Assembly (NCBI RefSeq): GCF_000482865.1
Contig: NZ_AXWW01000014.1
Location: forward strand, 1-64,000
From: Actinokineospora inagensis DSM 44258
GTDB lineage: Bacteria > Actinomycetota > Actinomycetes > Mycobacteriales > Pseudonocardiaceae
Direction of reading: 5' to 3'
DNA length: 64,000 nt
Below are positions 26,095-35,471 of the stretch, piece after piece (within the stretch, counting starts at the first letter, position 1; every line of letters begins with the position of its first letter). The position numbers and the translations under genes are program-made. Under the pieces are notes generated by a model, which saw only the letters and a list, made by a program, of their open reading frames with translations, searched no databases and had not been told where the DNA came from.

Positions 26095-27279
26095 ATGCAG
26101 GAGGATGACTTGCTGAGACCCGGCGACACCATCGACCACCGATTCCACCTGCTCCGAGAAGCGGGCGCGGGCGGGATGGGAGTCACCTTTGTGGCCACCG
26201 ACACCGAGACGGCGGGCACGGTCGTGATCAAGGTCCCACAGTTGCCAGGCACCGACAGCCTCGATGAACACGTGCGCGGCAGGGTAATCGGCAGGTTCAA
26301 CCGCGAGGCGGGTGTTCTGGCGATGATGACCGACCACCCGACCATCCCCAAGGTCGTCCGCCGGGGATGGCACGGTTCCATTCCCTACATCGCGATGTCC
26401 TACATCAACGGCAGCACGGTGGAGAAGTGGCGCTACCTCACTCCGCAGCTCGCTGAACTGGCCGCGGTCGGCACGTCCATCAGCAGGACGTTGCGGGCTG
26501 TCCACGCGAAAGACGTGCTGCACCGCGACCTGAAGCCGGTAAACATCATGATCAGCAACTCCGGCCAGGTCTACGTCATCGACTTCGGAATCGCGCTGCC
26601 GCTCGTCGGTGATCCGACCAGGTACACCAGGTCCTTTGTGGGTACCGACGAGTACACGGCACCGGAGTGCTACCAGCGCGACGCCAAGGAAGAGTCCGAT
26701 CTCTACAGCCTGGGCTGTGTCCTCTACTTCCTGCTCACCGGGAGGCCACCTTTCGTCCAACTCCCGGAATCGACGAGGACCGTCCAGACCCAGCACACCG
26801 AGGACACGCCGATCCCGCCGTCCCAGCGCGGCGCGCGGGTGCCCCGGGCAGTCGAGGAGACCGTGCTGGCCTTGTTGGCGAAAGACGCACGCGACCGGCC
26901 GGATATCGGGGCGGTACTCGCCGCGCTGGAACCGCACCTGCCCGCCGTCGGTTCGCCCGAACCCAGCCCGCGATTGGACCCTGACGTCACCCTCCCATTT
27001 CGAGACCCCACGAGCGGCCGCCCGGCGGAAGCGGAAGCGCCGCGGCAGACCAAGGCCGCCCGCCCATTCGTCGCAGGTCCAACCAGAGCTTTCCTCACCC
27101 CTGATGACATCGAGGAGGGAATCAGGGCGGCTGTGACCCAGGAGAGGTCGGGCGACGCGGCGGCCGCGACCACGATCCTCACCGAACTCCGCGTCAAGGC
27201 GACAAAGGCCTACGGTCGCGGCCACCGGCATGTCCGCCCTATCGAGGACGCTCTGGAGCGGCTCGGACAGCAGGGATGA
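26095..27279 (+). CDS. Ser/Thr protein kinase of helicase operon
   Basis: A 394-residue Hanks-type kinase. The glycine loop is AGAGGMGVTFVATD, the lysine is in VVIKVPQ, the catalytic loop is HRDLKPVNIM, followed by DFG and a TAPEC motif. All key residues are present. The kinase ends near residue 285. A Pro-rich linker leads to a helical C-terminal domain (FLTPDDIEEGIRAAVTQE to the end) and there is no membrane segment. The gap to the next coding start is about 150 bases on the same strand. With the helicase-nuclease and HEPN proteins it forms a likely defence operon in which phosphorylation could gate activity. Confidence 0.9.
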   Translation: MQEDDLLRPGDTIDHRFHLLREAGAGGMGVTFVATDTETAGTVVIKVPQLPGTDSLDEHVRGRVIGRFNREAGVLAMMTDHPTIPKVVRRGWHGSIPYIAMSYINGSTVEKWRYLTPQLAELAAVGTSISRTLRAVHAKDVLHRDLKPVNIMISNSGQVYVIDFGIALPLVGDPTRYTRSFVGTDEYTAPECYQRDAKEESDLYSLGCVLYFLLTGRPPFVQLPESTRTVQTQHTEDTPIPPSQRGARVPRAVEETVLALLAKDARDRPDIGAVLAALEPHLPAVGSPEPSPRLDPDVTLPFRDPTSGRPAEAEAPRQTKAARPFVAGPTRAFLTPDDIEEGIRAAVTQERSGDAAAATTILTELRVKATKAYGRGHRHVRPIEDALERLGQQG

Positions 27280-27432
27280 CCAATGCCCATCCGCGGCACC
27301 CAGGTTCAGCCGAATGGCGGAAGTACTCCTGCGCCAGAGTAGGCAAAACTGTTGGGCTTGCCCGGTGGAGCGGTAGGCACCGAGAGTTCGGGGACCTCGG
27401 TCGGTGGGAACGCCTCTGGGAGGGAACCGCAC

Positions 27433-30400
27433 GTGACCACGAGCGGTGGCAATCGCTTGGACGTCGTCCGTCGCAAGGCCGCGCAGTGGGCGGACGGACT
27501 GATCGATTTCGGGCACCGGAACACGCTGCTGCACTACAAAGACACCAAGACCATGACGCTGGACCTCACCGCCGCCAACCCGGAGGCGTTGACCCAGTTG
27601 CTCACGGGCAGGCGGACGCGCCTATCGGCGTTGCTGCCTGCAAAGGCGGACCACGCCGCTGCGTGCGCGCGTGCGCGCAGCCTCAGCCGCACCATGGTGG
27701 CGATGGAGGAGGAGCAGGGAGTCGAGGCGGGGCGACTCGCCCGTGGCCTGCTCCGGGTCGCGGCACCGACGACGAGGGGGACGTCGCCGGTTCTCCCGCT
27801 GCGCGCCCCACTGCTCTTGCAGTCCCTCACCTTGGAGCCGCGGACGGCGGCGGAGACCGACTACGCGATCGAACTGGACGACGTGGTCGAGGTCAACCCG
27901 GTGCTGTTCTACGCGCTCAACCGGCAGTTCGGCGTGGACCTGGACGTGGACCCGCTCATCGAGCAGCTCAACTCGCTGCTTGAGGACACCGCCGATCCCG
28001 CGGTGCAGGCGGCTGAGGTGCACAAGGTCCTCACCGGTCTCCTCGGCGCGCAGAACCTGGCGCCCGAACTGGAGGACCGGGTACTGGCCGGGCTGTTCAG
28101 CTACGAGAAGCTGCCCATGGTGCGGGATCTGCGCAATGCCGGAGACCTGCTCGCGAACCACGACGTGATCGCCGCGGCGGCGGGGTTCGCACCGGCGATC
28201 GACGCACTCCAAGGATCTTCCGCGGGCCATCGGCGAGTCTCACCGGATGTGGTATCGCCGCGAGACGAGTACCTGGTGCTGGACGCGGACTCGTCCCAGC
28301 AGCACGCCATCCACGCGGTACTCAGCGGGCAGCACACGGTCATCCAGGGGCCTCCCGGCACCGGCAAGAGCCAGACGATCGCCAACATCATCGCCTGGTG
28401 CGCCGCCGAGGGGAAACGGGTCCTGTTCGTCACGGAGAAGCGGGCGGCCATCGAGGCGGTGACCGACCGCCTGGCCAGGGTCAACCTGCACCACCTGGTG
28501 TTCGACCTGCACGAGCAGAAGCTCAACCGGCGACAGGTCGCCGAGCAGGTGGCGCAGTCGCTGGAGTTGGCGTCTCAGCAACTCCCCGCACAGGTCGACG
28601 ACCTGCACGGCCATCTCTCCCGGCGACGGAGCCAGGTCATCGAGCACGTCACCGAACTGCACACTCGGCGAGATCCATGGGAAGTGTCGGCCTACCACGT
28701 TTACAACGCCCTGCTGGAGCTACCGGCGAACAGCGGTAACCCCATCCGCTTCCGCGGTAAGCAGTTGTGGGATCTGAACTGGAACACCCTCAGGCACGTC
28801 GAGAGTGACCTGACCCGGTTCATCGACATGGGCGGTCTCGCGGTACGCCGGGGCGAGTCAGCGTGGTCGCGCTCAGAGGTGCGCGACCAGCGAGCGGTCG
28901 GCGAGGTCTTGGCCAAGTTGGATTCACTCGCGGGTCAGACCTGGCAGTCCACGCAGACACAGCTACGAGACCTCGTCGGCCGGGCGGGCCTCGCTCGTCC
29001 CTTCGACCTGGCGGGGTGGCAGGAGGTGCTCTCCCTGCTGAGCGCGGTCGACCGGACGGTCACGACCTTCGGGGACAGTGCGTTCGGGCCGGACCTGCCC
29101 GCCCTCCTGTTCGCGACCGGGGACAAAGCTTGGCGCAAGGCCGCACCGGCTCCGATCGGGTGGTGGCAACGCAGGACCTTGCGCAAGCAGGCGTTCGCCA
29201 TGCGGCGCACCGGAAAGTGCGACCTGCCCACCCTGCACCGGGAACTGCTGGCCGCCCAGGGCCAGACACGGCGTTGGCAGCAGTTGTCCTACGCCAACAC
29301 CGGACCCGCCTCCATGCTGGGTCTCGGCTCGGCGATGGAACGGTTCACGCAGTTGCGCGACCAGTTGGCCGCCGTCGCGATGTGCGCGCGTCTCGAAGAA
29401 CCGGACCGGTGGCCGGAGGAGAAGGTCACCACGACGCTCGACGAGCTCAACCGCGACCGCGACACCCTGTTCCGGATGCCCGAGTTGAACACCATCATGG
29501 ACCGGTTCACCGGCCTCGGGCTGGACCGGTTCGTCGCGGAGCTCGCCGGGCGGCGCGCGGGTGCCGACGAGGCTGTCGCGGCGCTGCGGTTCTCCTGGTA
29601 CAGCTCGCTGCTCGACGAGTTCCGGATGCGGGTGCCGCACTTGGCGCAGTTCACCGGCGCGCAGCACGCGAGGGTCGTGGACGAGTTCAGGCAGGCCGAT
29701 GCCAACCACCTCGAACTCAACGCCCAACGGGTCCGCAGGCGGGTCGCCGAGCACCTGCGTGCGGCCCGCGACGCCAATCCGCAGCAGAACACGGTTGTGC
29801 TCAACGAGGCCAAGCGCAAGCGCGGTCACCTGCCGATTCGCAAACTCGTCTCGCGGGCTCCCGACGTCCTGCTCGCGGCCCGCCCGTGCTGGGCGATGTC
29901 GCCCATCGTGGTGAGCAGGCTCCTGCCCGCGGAGCAACTGTTCGACCTCGTCATCTTCGACGAGGCCAGCCAGGTCGAGCCCTACGACGCGATGGCGTCG
30001 ATCATGCGCGGCAGACAACTGGTGGTGGCGGGGGACGAGCGCCAACTGCCTCCGACGACGTTCTTCCGGTCCGCCCTGCTCGGCGGCGGGGCGGAGGACG
30101 AGGACGCGGAGGAGGACACCGACTTCACCCCTCAACTGGGCGACTTCGAGTCGATCCTGAAGTGCCTGGCCGCGTTCATCCCGCAGTCCCACACCCTCAC
30201 CTGGCACTACCGCAGCGCCGACGAGCGACTCATCGCCTTCTCCAACCACGAGATCTACGAGGACGCGCTGGTCACCTTCCCCGGCCGCGACGCGGACAGC
30301 CCACTGCGGCTCGAACACGTCGACGGGGTGGCGGCACCGGGCGCGGGTGGGGTGGTCGAAGCCGAGGTGGTGCGGGTGATCGACCTCATCCTCGACCACG

Positions 30401-31488
30401 TCCGCGACAAACCGGACGAGACCCTGGGCGTGATCACCATGGGCCTCACCCACGCCAACCGGATCGAGGGTGCCGTTCGCCAGGCCGCGCGGCAACACCC
30501 CGAGTTGGAGCAGTACACGAGTCGGATGCAGGGGCCGGGCAAGCGGCTGTTCGTCAAGAGCCTGGAACGGGTGCAGGGTGATGAGCGAGACGCCATCATC
30601 CTGAGCATCGGGTACTCGAAGGGGGCCGACGGGCGCCTACCGATGCGGTTCGGACCGCTCAACCAGGAAGGCGGTGAACGGCGGCTCAACGTCGCGGTGA
30701 CCAGGGCCAAGCGCCGGATGACGGTCGTGAGTTCGTTCACCCACAACGACATGCAGGCCGTTGCCCCGACGCTGGGTCCACAGTTGCTCCGGCGCTTCCT
30801 GGAGTTCGCGGCGAACGGCGGCAGGCCACAGGATCTCGGACGGGCACGACCCCAGGAGCTCAACGGGTTCGAACGCAGTGTGGCCGCGGCGCTGGCAGAG
30901 GCTGGTGTTCCCTACGTGGCGCAGTGGGGAGTGTCCGGGTACCGCATCGACTTCGCACTGGGCCATCCGCAGGAACCGGGGCGGATGGTGCTGGCACTGG
31001 AGGCCGATGGGGACACCTATCACCGGTCGGAAAGCGCCCGTGATCGAGACCGCCTCCGCCAAGACCACCTTGAACGCCTCGGCTGGCGGTTTCACCGCGT
31101 CTGGGCCAGCGAGTGGTTCAGCAAGCGGGAAGCGCAGATCGCGGAGGTCCTCCACCACTGGAAGGTGGCCGTCGTGGAAAGCGAACGCGTACCGGACCCC
31201 CACATCGCCGATGAACCAGTCCGGGCACCGGAAACGCGGACGCCCACAGTGGTCCGCGGGCGCAGGCCACCGGTGCCCCGGCGCGGGAAGATCGACGATT
31301 ACGACGAACGGGAGTTGGTCGCCGTGTGCGGTTGGCTGCTGTCGGACAACCTGCTGCTCGACCGCGAAGCGCGGCTCGACCAGGCCATCCGCGAACTCGG
31401 GTTCACCCGGCGCGGCCGCAAGATCGTGGAACGCGTCAGTGCCGCCATGGATCTCGCCCAGCAACACACCGATCAGGAGACCCGCTGA
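27433..31488 (+). CDS. SF1 (COG1112-type) helicase with VSR-like nuclease domain
   Basis: A 1351-residue protein. The N-terminal 200 residues fit the DUF4011-type region (DGLIDFGHRNTLLHY). Walker A GPPGTGKSQT lies near 306-315, a long helical insertion follows, then Walker B VIFDEASQVEP, motif III VVAGDERQLPP, WHYRS, a LERVQGDERDAIIL segment and motif VI LNVAVTRAKRR. The C-terminal 200 residues carry a VSR/DUF559-like nuclease with RIDFAL, LALEADGDTYH and a GWRFHRVWASEW tail. GTG 27433 is preferred over TTG 27352 because GGGAGGG precedes it. It couples to the next gene through ATGA. The architecture fits helicase-nuclease effectors of phage defence. Confidence 0.85.
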   Translation: MTTSGGNRLDVVRRKAAQWADGLIDFGHRNTLLHYKDTKTMTLDLTAANPEALTQLLTGRRTRLSALLPAKADHAAACARARSLSRTMVAMEEEQGVEAGRLARGLLRVAAPTTRGTSPVLPLRAPLLLQSLTLEPRTAAETDYAIELDDVVEVNPVLFYALNRQFGVDLDVDPLIEQLNSLLEDTADPAVQAAEVHKVLTGLLGAQNLAPELEDRVLAGLFSYEKLPMVRDLRNAGDLLANHDVIAAAAGFAPAIDALQGSSAGHRRVSPDVVSPRDEYLVLDADSSQQHAIHAVLSGQHTVIQGPPGTGKSQTIANIIAWCAAEGKRVLFVTEKRAAIEAVTDRLARVNLHHLVFDLHEQKLNRRQVAEQVAQSLELASQQLPAQVDDLHGHLSRRRSQVIEHVTELHTRRDPWEVSAYHVYNALLELPANSGNPIRFRGKQLWDLNWNTLRHVESDLTRFIDMGGLAVRRGESAWSRSEVRDQRAVGEVLAKLDSLAGQTWQSTQTQLRDLVGRAGLARPFDLAGWQEVLSLLSAVDRTVTTFGDSAFGPDLPALLFATGDKAWRKAAPAPIGWWQRRTLRKQAFAMRRTGKCDLPTLHRELLAAQGQTRRWQQLSYANTGPASMLGLGSAMERFTQLRDQLAAVAMCARLEEPDRWPEEKVTTTLDELNRDRDTLFRMPELNTIMDRFTGLGLDRFVAELAGRRAGADEAVAALRFSWYSSLLDEFRMRVPHLAQFTGAQHARVVDEFRQADANHLELNAQRVRRRVAEHLRAARDANPQQNTVVLNEAKRKRGHLPIRKLVSRAPDVLLAARPCWAMSPIVVSRLLPAEQLFDLVIFDEASQVEPYDAMASIMRGRQLVVAGDERQLPPTTFFRSALLGGGAEDEDAEEDTDFTPQLGDFESILKCLAAFIPQSHTLTWHYRSADERLIAFSNHEIYEDALVTFPGRDADSPLRLEHVDGVAAPGAGGVVEAEVVRVIDLILDHVRDKPDETLGVITMGLTHANRIEGAVRQAARQHPELEQYTSRMQGPGKRLFVKSLERVQGDERDAIILSIGYSKGADGRLPMRFGPLNQEGGERRLNVAVTRAKRRMTVVSSFTHNDMQAVAPTLGPQLLRRFLEFAANGGRPQDLGRARPQELNGFERSVAAALAEAGVPYVAQWGVSGYRIDFALGHPQEPGRMVLALEADGDTYHRSESARDRDRLRQDHLERLGWRFHRVWASEWFSKREAQIAEVLHHWKVAVVESERVPDPHIADEPVRAPETRTPTVVRGRRPPVPRRGKIDDYDERELVAVCGWLLSDNLLLDREARLDQAIRELGFTRRGRKIVERVSAAMDLAQQHTDQETR

Positions 31489-32333
31489 TGTTCCCGCTTG
31501 ACCACAAGACCGTCGAGCGCGTCGCCCGCCTCGTCTGCGACCTGGGTGGCCCCAACGAGCGGCGCGGCTACGAACTCGAACAACTGCTGCGCGGCGCGGG
31601 GTGGCAGGACTCACCCGACTACGATGGCACGCCGAGGACGGCGTGGTTGGTCGAAGCCATCCAGGAGCGCGCGACTTCCCGCGCGGACATCGAGCGCCTG
31701 CTGTGCCGGGTATGCGACCCGGTCGAGTACGAGGCGGGTATGGCCGCGGCGGGCGTGATGCAGAACGAGCTGAACCGGATCTTGGAACCGGAGTGCCTGG
31801 CGATCACCTACCTCGGTGGTCGGCCGGTGCTCGCCGAGTTGACGGCCTCCGGTGAGCGGCCTGCCTTCGGCGCACCCGACGACCTGCGATCGCGGCTCGA
31901 GGGACTCATCTCCGACGAGAAGGCGACCGCGTTGCTGGTGGACCGGGTGGCGCAGAGCCGGGCAGCGCAGGAGTCGGGCGCGTACCTGCTGGCGATCTTC
32001 GGGATCGGTAGCTTCATCGAGGGGCTGCTGTTCACCGTGCTGCTGGAGCGGTACCCGGAACTGGAGTCGGGCTTCACCGGGCGCGACGGCAAGAAGGTCC
32101 CATCGAGGAGGGCGGGGCTGGAGCTGCTCATCGACACCGCGCACGACCGCGAGCTGATCCAGCTCGACGCCAAGAACTTCATGCACCCGGTGCGCGACTT
32201 CCGCAACTACATCCACCCTCGCCAGCAGCTCGAGAAGTCGTTCTCGCCAGACCAGGACACCGTGGCGTTGTGCTGGGCGCCGATCCACGCCCTGCTCAAC
32301 GATCTCGAGGCGAACCTGCCCCAACCGGTCTGA
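31488..32333 (+). CDS. HEPN/abortive-infection-like protein
   Basis: A 281-residue protein. The C-terminal half looks like a HEPN helical bundle: IFGIGSFIEGLLFTVLLER, LELLIDTAHDRELIQLDA, and near 236-243 RDFRNYIHP, which supplies the R-x6-H metal-independent RNase motif of HEPN proteins. The N-terminal half (GYELEQLLRGAGWQDSPDYDG) resembles an Abi-family DNA- or nucleotide-associated module. Its ATG overlaps the helicase stop. As the last gene before a strong terminator it is a candidate RNase effector that would degrade host or phage RNA when the module is triggered. The fold call is from motif reading only. Confidence 0.7.
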   Translation: MFPLDHKTVERVARLVCDLGGPNERRGYELEQLLRGAGWQDSPDYDGTPRTAWLVEAIQERATSRADIERLLCRVCDPVEYEAGMAAAGVMQNELNRILEPECLAITYLGGRPVLAELTASGERPAFGAPDDLRSRLEGLISDEKATALLVDRVAQSRAAQESGAYLLAIFGIGSFIEGLLFTVLLERYPELESGFTGRDGKKVPSRRAGLELLIDTAHDRELIQLDAKNFMHPVRDFRNYIHPRQQLEKSFSPDQDTVALCWAPIHALLNDLEANLPQPV

Positions 32334-32338
32334 CCGCC

Positions 32339-32381
32339 GAGCGGTCGATCCGAACGCCACGCCGGTTCGGATCGACCGCTC
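32339..32381. terminator. perfect 17-bp hairpin terminator
   Basis: GAGCGGTCGATCCGAAC at 32339-32355 pairs perfectly with 32365-32381 across a 9-base loop. It begins five bases after the HEPN gene's stop and should end the kinase-helicase-HEPN transcript. Confidence 0.85.
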
Positions 32382-32828
32382 GTCGTTCCCATCCCAGATC
32401 AGCGTGTGGCCCAGTAGCTCGACGGTCAGCACGGCGCCGATTCCGACGTGATGGAAGATCCGGTCAATCGGCGGGAGTACTTGGCGTGGCGGTTGCGGAT
32501 GAGAAATCGGATTCCCGTGTGGGCTTCGATACCGTCGACCTGCGCCACCAGCTCGTCGAACAGGGTCACCCGTCGTCCAGACTTTTCGCGTCACCCTCCA
32601 CCACGCCGCCGCGACGGTGGCCTAAGACGGATTTCGGACGTAGGCACACGATCGAATACTTTCGCGAGAGTGGTCGACGAGAATTCCTCACCTCGATGTT
32701 CTTGTGCAAGCGGCAGCTATCGGCAAATTGGCTGAATCGACGTTGCTTGCCATTGCCTGCTTGCGTGAGGCCTTCTCCGCTGGTGAGCCGCGGTCCGCAC
32801 TCAAGGTAGACGCAGGAGTCGCATCTGG
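32382..32828. other. intergenic region
   Basis: About 450 bases. Open frames here have poor composition and no ribosome binding sites, so no gene is called. It must contain the promoter of the next gene. The far end has an AGGAG at 32814-32818. Confidence 0.45.
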
Positions 32829-33866
32829 GTGATTTTCGGCTACCCGATCGGCGGCTGGCGTGACCAGCCGCCGCCGGCGAAACTTTCGACATGTCCGCAC
32901 GCCAGCACGCACGGTGCGCAGAAATCGCAGATCAGCTTGGGTGAGGTGCTCACCGCGTTGACGAGGCTGCGGTCGGGCCTTGGCATCGCCGATCCCAAGT
33001 TCGCGGATCGCCTCGGGCCACTGCGCGTGGTGTTCGACCTCCAAGAGTCCGATGGGGTCGAGATCGCGCGCGCCAAGGTGACCAGCCGAATTGCGGCTGC
33101 CATCGCGCAGTTGCCTGAGGACCAGCGACTGGCTGTCGACGCCGCTTTCAGTCAAACAGGTCCTTATCGTGGCAAAAGGTACATGGAACGACTCGACGTT
33201 CTCGCCCAACAGCGCGGCCGGACGTCGCGCACGATGCGCAGGTGGGCGGACTCGGGCTTGGCGGCCGTGGCTGAGGCCCTGCTGGCGGGCGCGGCACGGA
33301 CAACGCGGGAACCGGGGTGGTGGACCGAAGAGCTGAAGGTCGCCCTGGTGCTCGACGGTCCGACACCGGAAGCGCTGGAGACCCGTCGGGTGGTTGCCGC
33401 GCGGGACGGCCTCGCGGAGTTGGACCTGGCGATGACCATCACGGAGGCGGACGCGGACACCGTGCTGAACAGAGTGACCTTCGACGTCATCTACGGCGGG
33501 GCGCTGCACGTGGTGGCCATGGAGTCCTCCGACCGCGTGCGGTTGGTGCTGACCCCACCCCGCCCCTTGGCGCGAGGTTCGGCGCACGAGTACACGGTGC
33601 GCGTGCGACTGCCCGCCGATCATGAGTTGCGCGCGCACTACGTCTGCGTCCCCAAGTACCCGTGCAAGCGGTTCGACCTGCGGGTGCGCTTCTCGCCGAC
33701 TGATCCGCCGACGACCGTCACCAGGCTGGTGGACGTGTACCAGCGCGATGTCGATGACCCCGCGACGGCGGCGGAAGCGGTGCGGCTGGATCCGGCGGGC
33801 GAGGTCCGCACCTGCTTCACCGACCTTGCACTCGGCCGGGCCTCCGGCCTGCGCTGGCGGTTCTGA
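32829..33866 (+). CDS. hypothetical protein between defence operons
   Basis: A 345-residue protein I do not recognise. After a doubtful N-terminal 35 residues it has a helical domain. The segment QLPEDQRLAVDAAFSQ, then RYMERLDVLAQQRGRTSRTMRRW, suggests a helix-turn-helix-like or effector-associated module. A beta-rich C-terminal half follows (EYTVRVRLPADHELR, YPCKRFDLRVRF). GTG 32829 has AGGAG 10 bases upstream; TTG 32937 or GTG 32946 would fit the conserved-looking part better. It converges with the eight-gene TIR/vWA operon and may be its own unit. Confidence 0.55.
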   Translation: MIFGYPIGGWRDQPPPAKLSTCPHASTHGAQKSQISLGEVLTALTRLRSGLGIADPKFADRLGPLRVVFDLQESDGVEIARAKVTSRIAAAIAQLPEDQRLAVDAAFSQTGPYRGKRYMERLDVLAQQRGRTSRTMRRWADSGLAAVAEALLAGAARTTREPGWWTEELKVALVLDGPTPEALETRRVVAARDGLAELDLAMTITEADADTVLNRVTFDVIYGGALHVVAMESSDRVRLVLTPPRPLARGSAHEYTVRVRLPADHELRAHYVCVPKYPCKRFDLRVRFSPTDPPTTVTRLVDVYQRDVDDPATAAEAVRLDPAGEVRTCFTDLALGRASGLRWRF

Positions 33867-33886
33867 CCGAGGTTGCCAGGGACCGG

Positions 33887-33916
33887 ACCGCTCGCGACCG
33901 AGCCCGCGCGAGCGGT
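33887..33916. terminator. bidirectional terminator hairpin
   Basis: A 10-base-pair perfect stem (ACCGCTCGCG with CGCGAGCGGT) and a 10-base loop lie in the 68-base gap between two convergent genes. It can serve both the plus-strand hypothetical gene and the long minus-strand operon. Confidence 0.65.
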
Positions 33917-33934
33917 GCGCCTGCGAGGGCGACC

Positions 33935-34825
33935 TCAGGGGCCGGTGCGGGTCAGGGCCTGGCGGGACAGCTCGGTGCCGTTGTTGAAGACGATGACCTC
34001 CCCACCCGTGATCACGTAGAGAAAGGTCTTGTTCCTGGCCGTGTACCCGGTCGCGGTGCTCTCCGCCGGGATGGAGATGTGCGAATCGGCGCTGGGCGTC
34101 CGCCCGATGAGCTGGCCGTCGTAATGCAGTTGCCCCGTGGCGTCGCGGCACAGGGTGATCACGTGCCGCGGCGTGGTGTACGAGGCTTCGAGCACCGACG
34201 CGCCGGAGATCCACTGGGCCGCTTCGATCGGGCACGGCGTGCCCGACGGCGGGGCGGCGACCGCCTGGTTGTTGCCCGACCCCCGACCGGCGTGAGAAAG
34301 CGCGTGGAGGATCGAGCCCCAATTGGACCACAAGCCGAGCGCGACCATGGCGAGCAGCACGCGGCGCGCCAAGCGACCCATCCGCCGGAGCCCCCGCTTG
34401 GTCAGGTGGGGTGCGGGCGGGTCGATGCTCGCCGCGGCATAGCCCGTACGGCGAGGCGGCTCGGACAGCGGCCCGCGTGGCCGGGAGTCCGAAGTGGAGC
34501 GACCACTCGGCCTCCTCAGATGCTCCGGTGCGGGCGGGTAGGCCGGTGCGGGCGGGTGCACAACGGGATCAACGCGGGGACGCGGCGTGCTGGTCAGGCG
34601 GATCCGGTTCCCGACTGACTGCGGCGCCGGGTCCCTGGCCGCGTGCTTGGACTCCACGAAGTCCGGGCGCTCACCGGTCGAGGTCACCTTGGGCACGACG
34701 GCGGTGGGTTCCGGCACCGCGCTCGCCGCTGTCGCCTTCGGGGCGTGGCAGAGGCGGCAGACCGTGGCGACTGCCCCGTTGTTCGCGTCGCACTCCGAGC
34801 ACGCCCAGGCCGCCGGGGGACTCAC
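33935..34825 (-). CDS. zinc-ribbon membrane protein
   Basis: A 296-residue protein, last in the eight-gene operon. It starts with a RanBP2/zinc-ribbon-like finger (WACSECDANN then VCRLCHAPK: C-x2-C...C-x2-C). A Pro/Arg-rich disordered linker leads to about residue 150 and one transmembrane segment (RVLLAMVALGLWSNWGSIL). The outer or luminal domain has a Cys pair and ends RQALTRTGP. It may anchor or report the state of the complex at the membrane. Its start overlaps the previous stop (ATGA). The C-terminal domain is not recognised. Confidence 0.65.
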   Translation of the reverse strand: MSPPAAWACSECDANNGAVATVCRLCHAPKATAASAVPEPTAVVPKVTSTGERPDFVESKHAARDPAPQSVGNRIRLTSTPRPRVDPVVHPPAPAYPPAPEHLRRPSGRSTSDSRPRGPLSEPPRRTGYAAASIDPPAPHLTKRGLRRMGRLARRVLLAMVALGLWSNWGSILHALSHAGRGSGNNQAVAAPPSGTPCPIEAAQWISGASVLEASYTTPRHVITLCRDATGQLHYDGQLIGRTPSADSHISIPAESTATGYTARNKTFLYVITGGEVIVFNNGTELSRQALTRTGP

Positions 34826-35463
34826 CGCGCACCTGTCAACGGTGCGGCGGGGGGCTGTGCGCGGACCGGGTGGAGCACCTCGTCACTGCACTCACCCGGT
34901 CGGAACACCACCCAGTCGTCCGTGCACGGGGCGACCCGCACCGCGAGTAGTGGTACCTCGCCCGGTTCGGTGTGCGCGGCGACCACCTTGGCCGCTTTCG
35001 GCTCGGCGGTGTCGACCGGTAGCGGGGCGGCCTGCTCGGGCAGGGCGTGACGCGGCCTGCCGCCCGGGTTGTCCGCGACGAGCCCCACCTCGTCAACGAG
35101 CAGGAGCAAGTCGGCCCGGTGCTCGGCGTTGAACCACAGCGGCAGGGTGATGGGCACGCCCGCCAGGGTCACCGTAAGGTCGAGCCGGACTCGCGGTTGG
35201 CCTGGGTCGTCGATGAGGCGGGCGTCGACCCAGGCGGCCCTGGGGAGTTGGGTGCGCGCGCCGTACGCGTCGGCCCGGTCGGCGATCACGATGCGGTCGG
35301 GGAGACCCAGCAGCCAGAAGTTCGAGCCCCGGACGCGGGTGAACGCGTCGGCGTGCCACCAGGAGATCGCGTGCAGGCCGGTGGGCTCACCGCCGTTGTA
35401 CTCGCGCACGTCGTACCCGGCGCCGTCTTCCCGGCGCCACCGCAAGCCACGTCTGTTCACCAT
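34822..35463 (-). CDS. hypothetical protein of TIR/vWA operon
   Basis: A 213-residue protein with no signal peptide or membrane segment. Beta-strand-rich stretches (FWLLGLPDRIVIADRADAYG, VRLDLTVTLAGVPITLPLWF) precede an Ala/Pro linker and a short C-terminal strand region (EVPLLAVRVAPCTDDWVVF). It is not recognised. ATG 35463 follows the vWA gene's stop by 8 bases, and the stop overlaps the start of the zinc-ribbon protein, so it is co-translated within the operon. It could be an adaptor between the vWA protein and the membrane protein. Confidence 0.6.
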   Translation of the reverse strand: MVNRRGLRWRREDGAGYDVREYNGGEPTGLHAISWWHADAFTRVRGSNFWLLGLPDRIVIADRADAYGARTQLPRAAWVDARLIDDPGQPRVRLDLTVTLAGVPITLPLWFNAEHRADLLLLVDEVGLVADNPGGRPRHALPEQAAPLPVDTAEPKAAKVVAAHTEPGEVPLLAVRVAPCTDDWVVFRPGECSDEVLHPVRAQPPAAPLTGAR

Positions 35464-35471
35464 CGCCGTGC

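Noticed and set aside
28863-30581. 572-codon plus-strand frame inside the helicase gene
   Set aside because: A Gly/Arg/Pro-rich shadow of the helicase; the other frame carries all helicase motifs.
32688-34331. Long minus-strand frame opposite the hypothetical gene
   Set aside because: It is Arg/His-rich low-quality sequence opposite a better coding frame and lacks motifs and a ribosome binding site.
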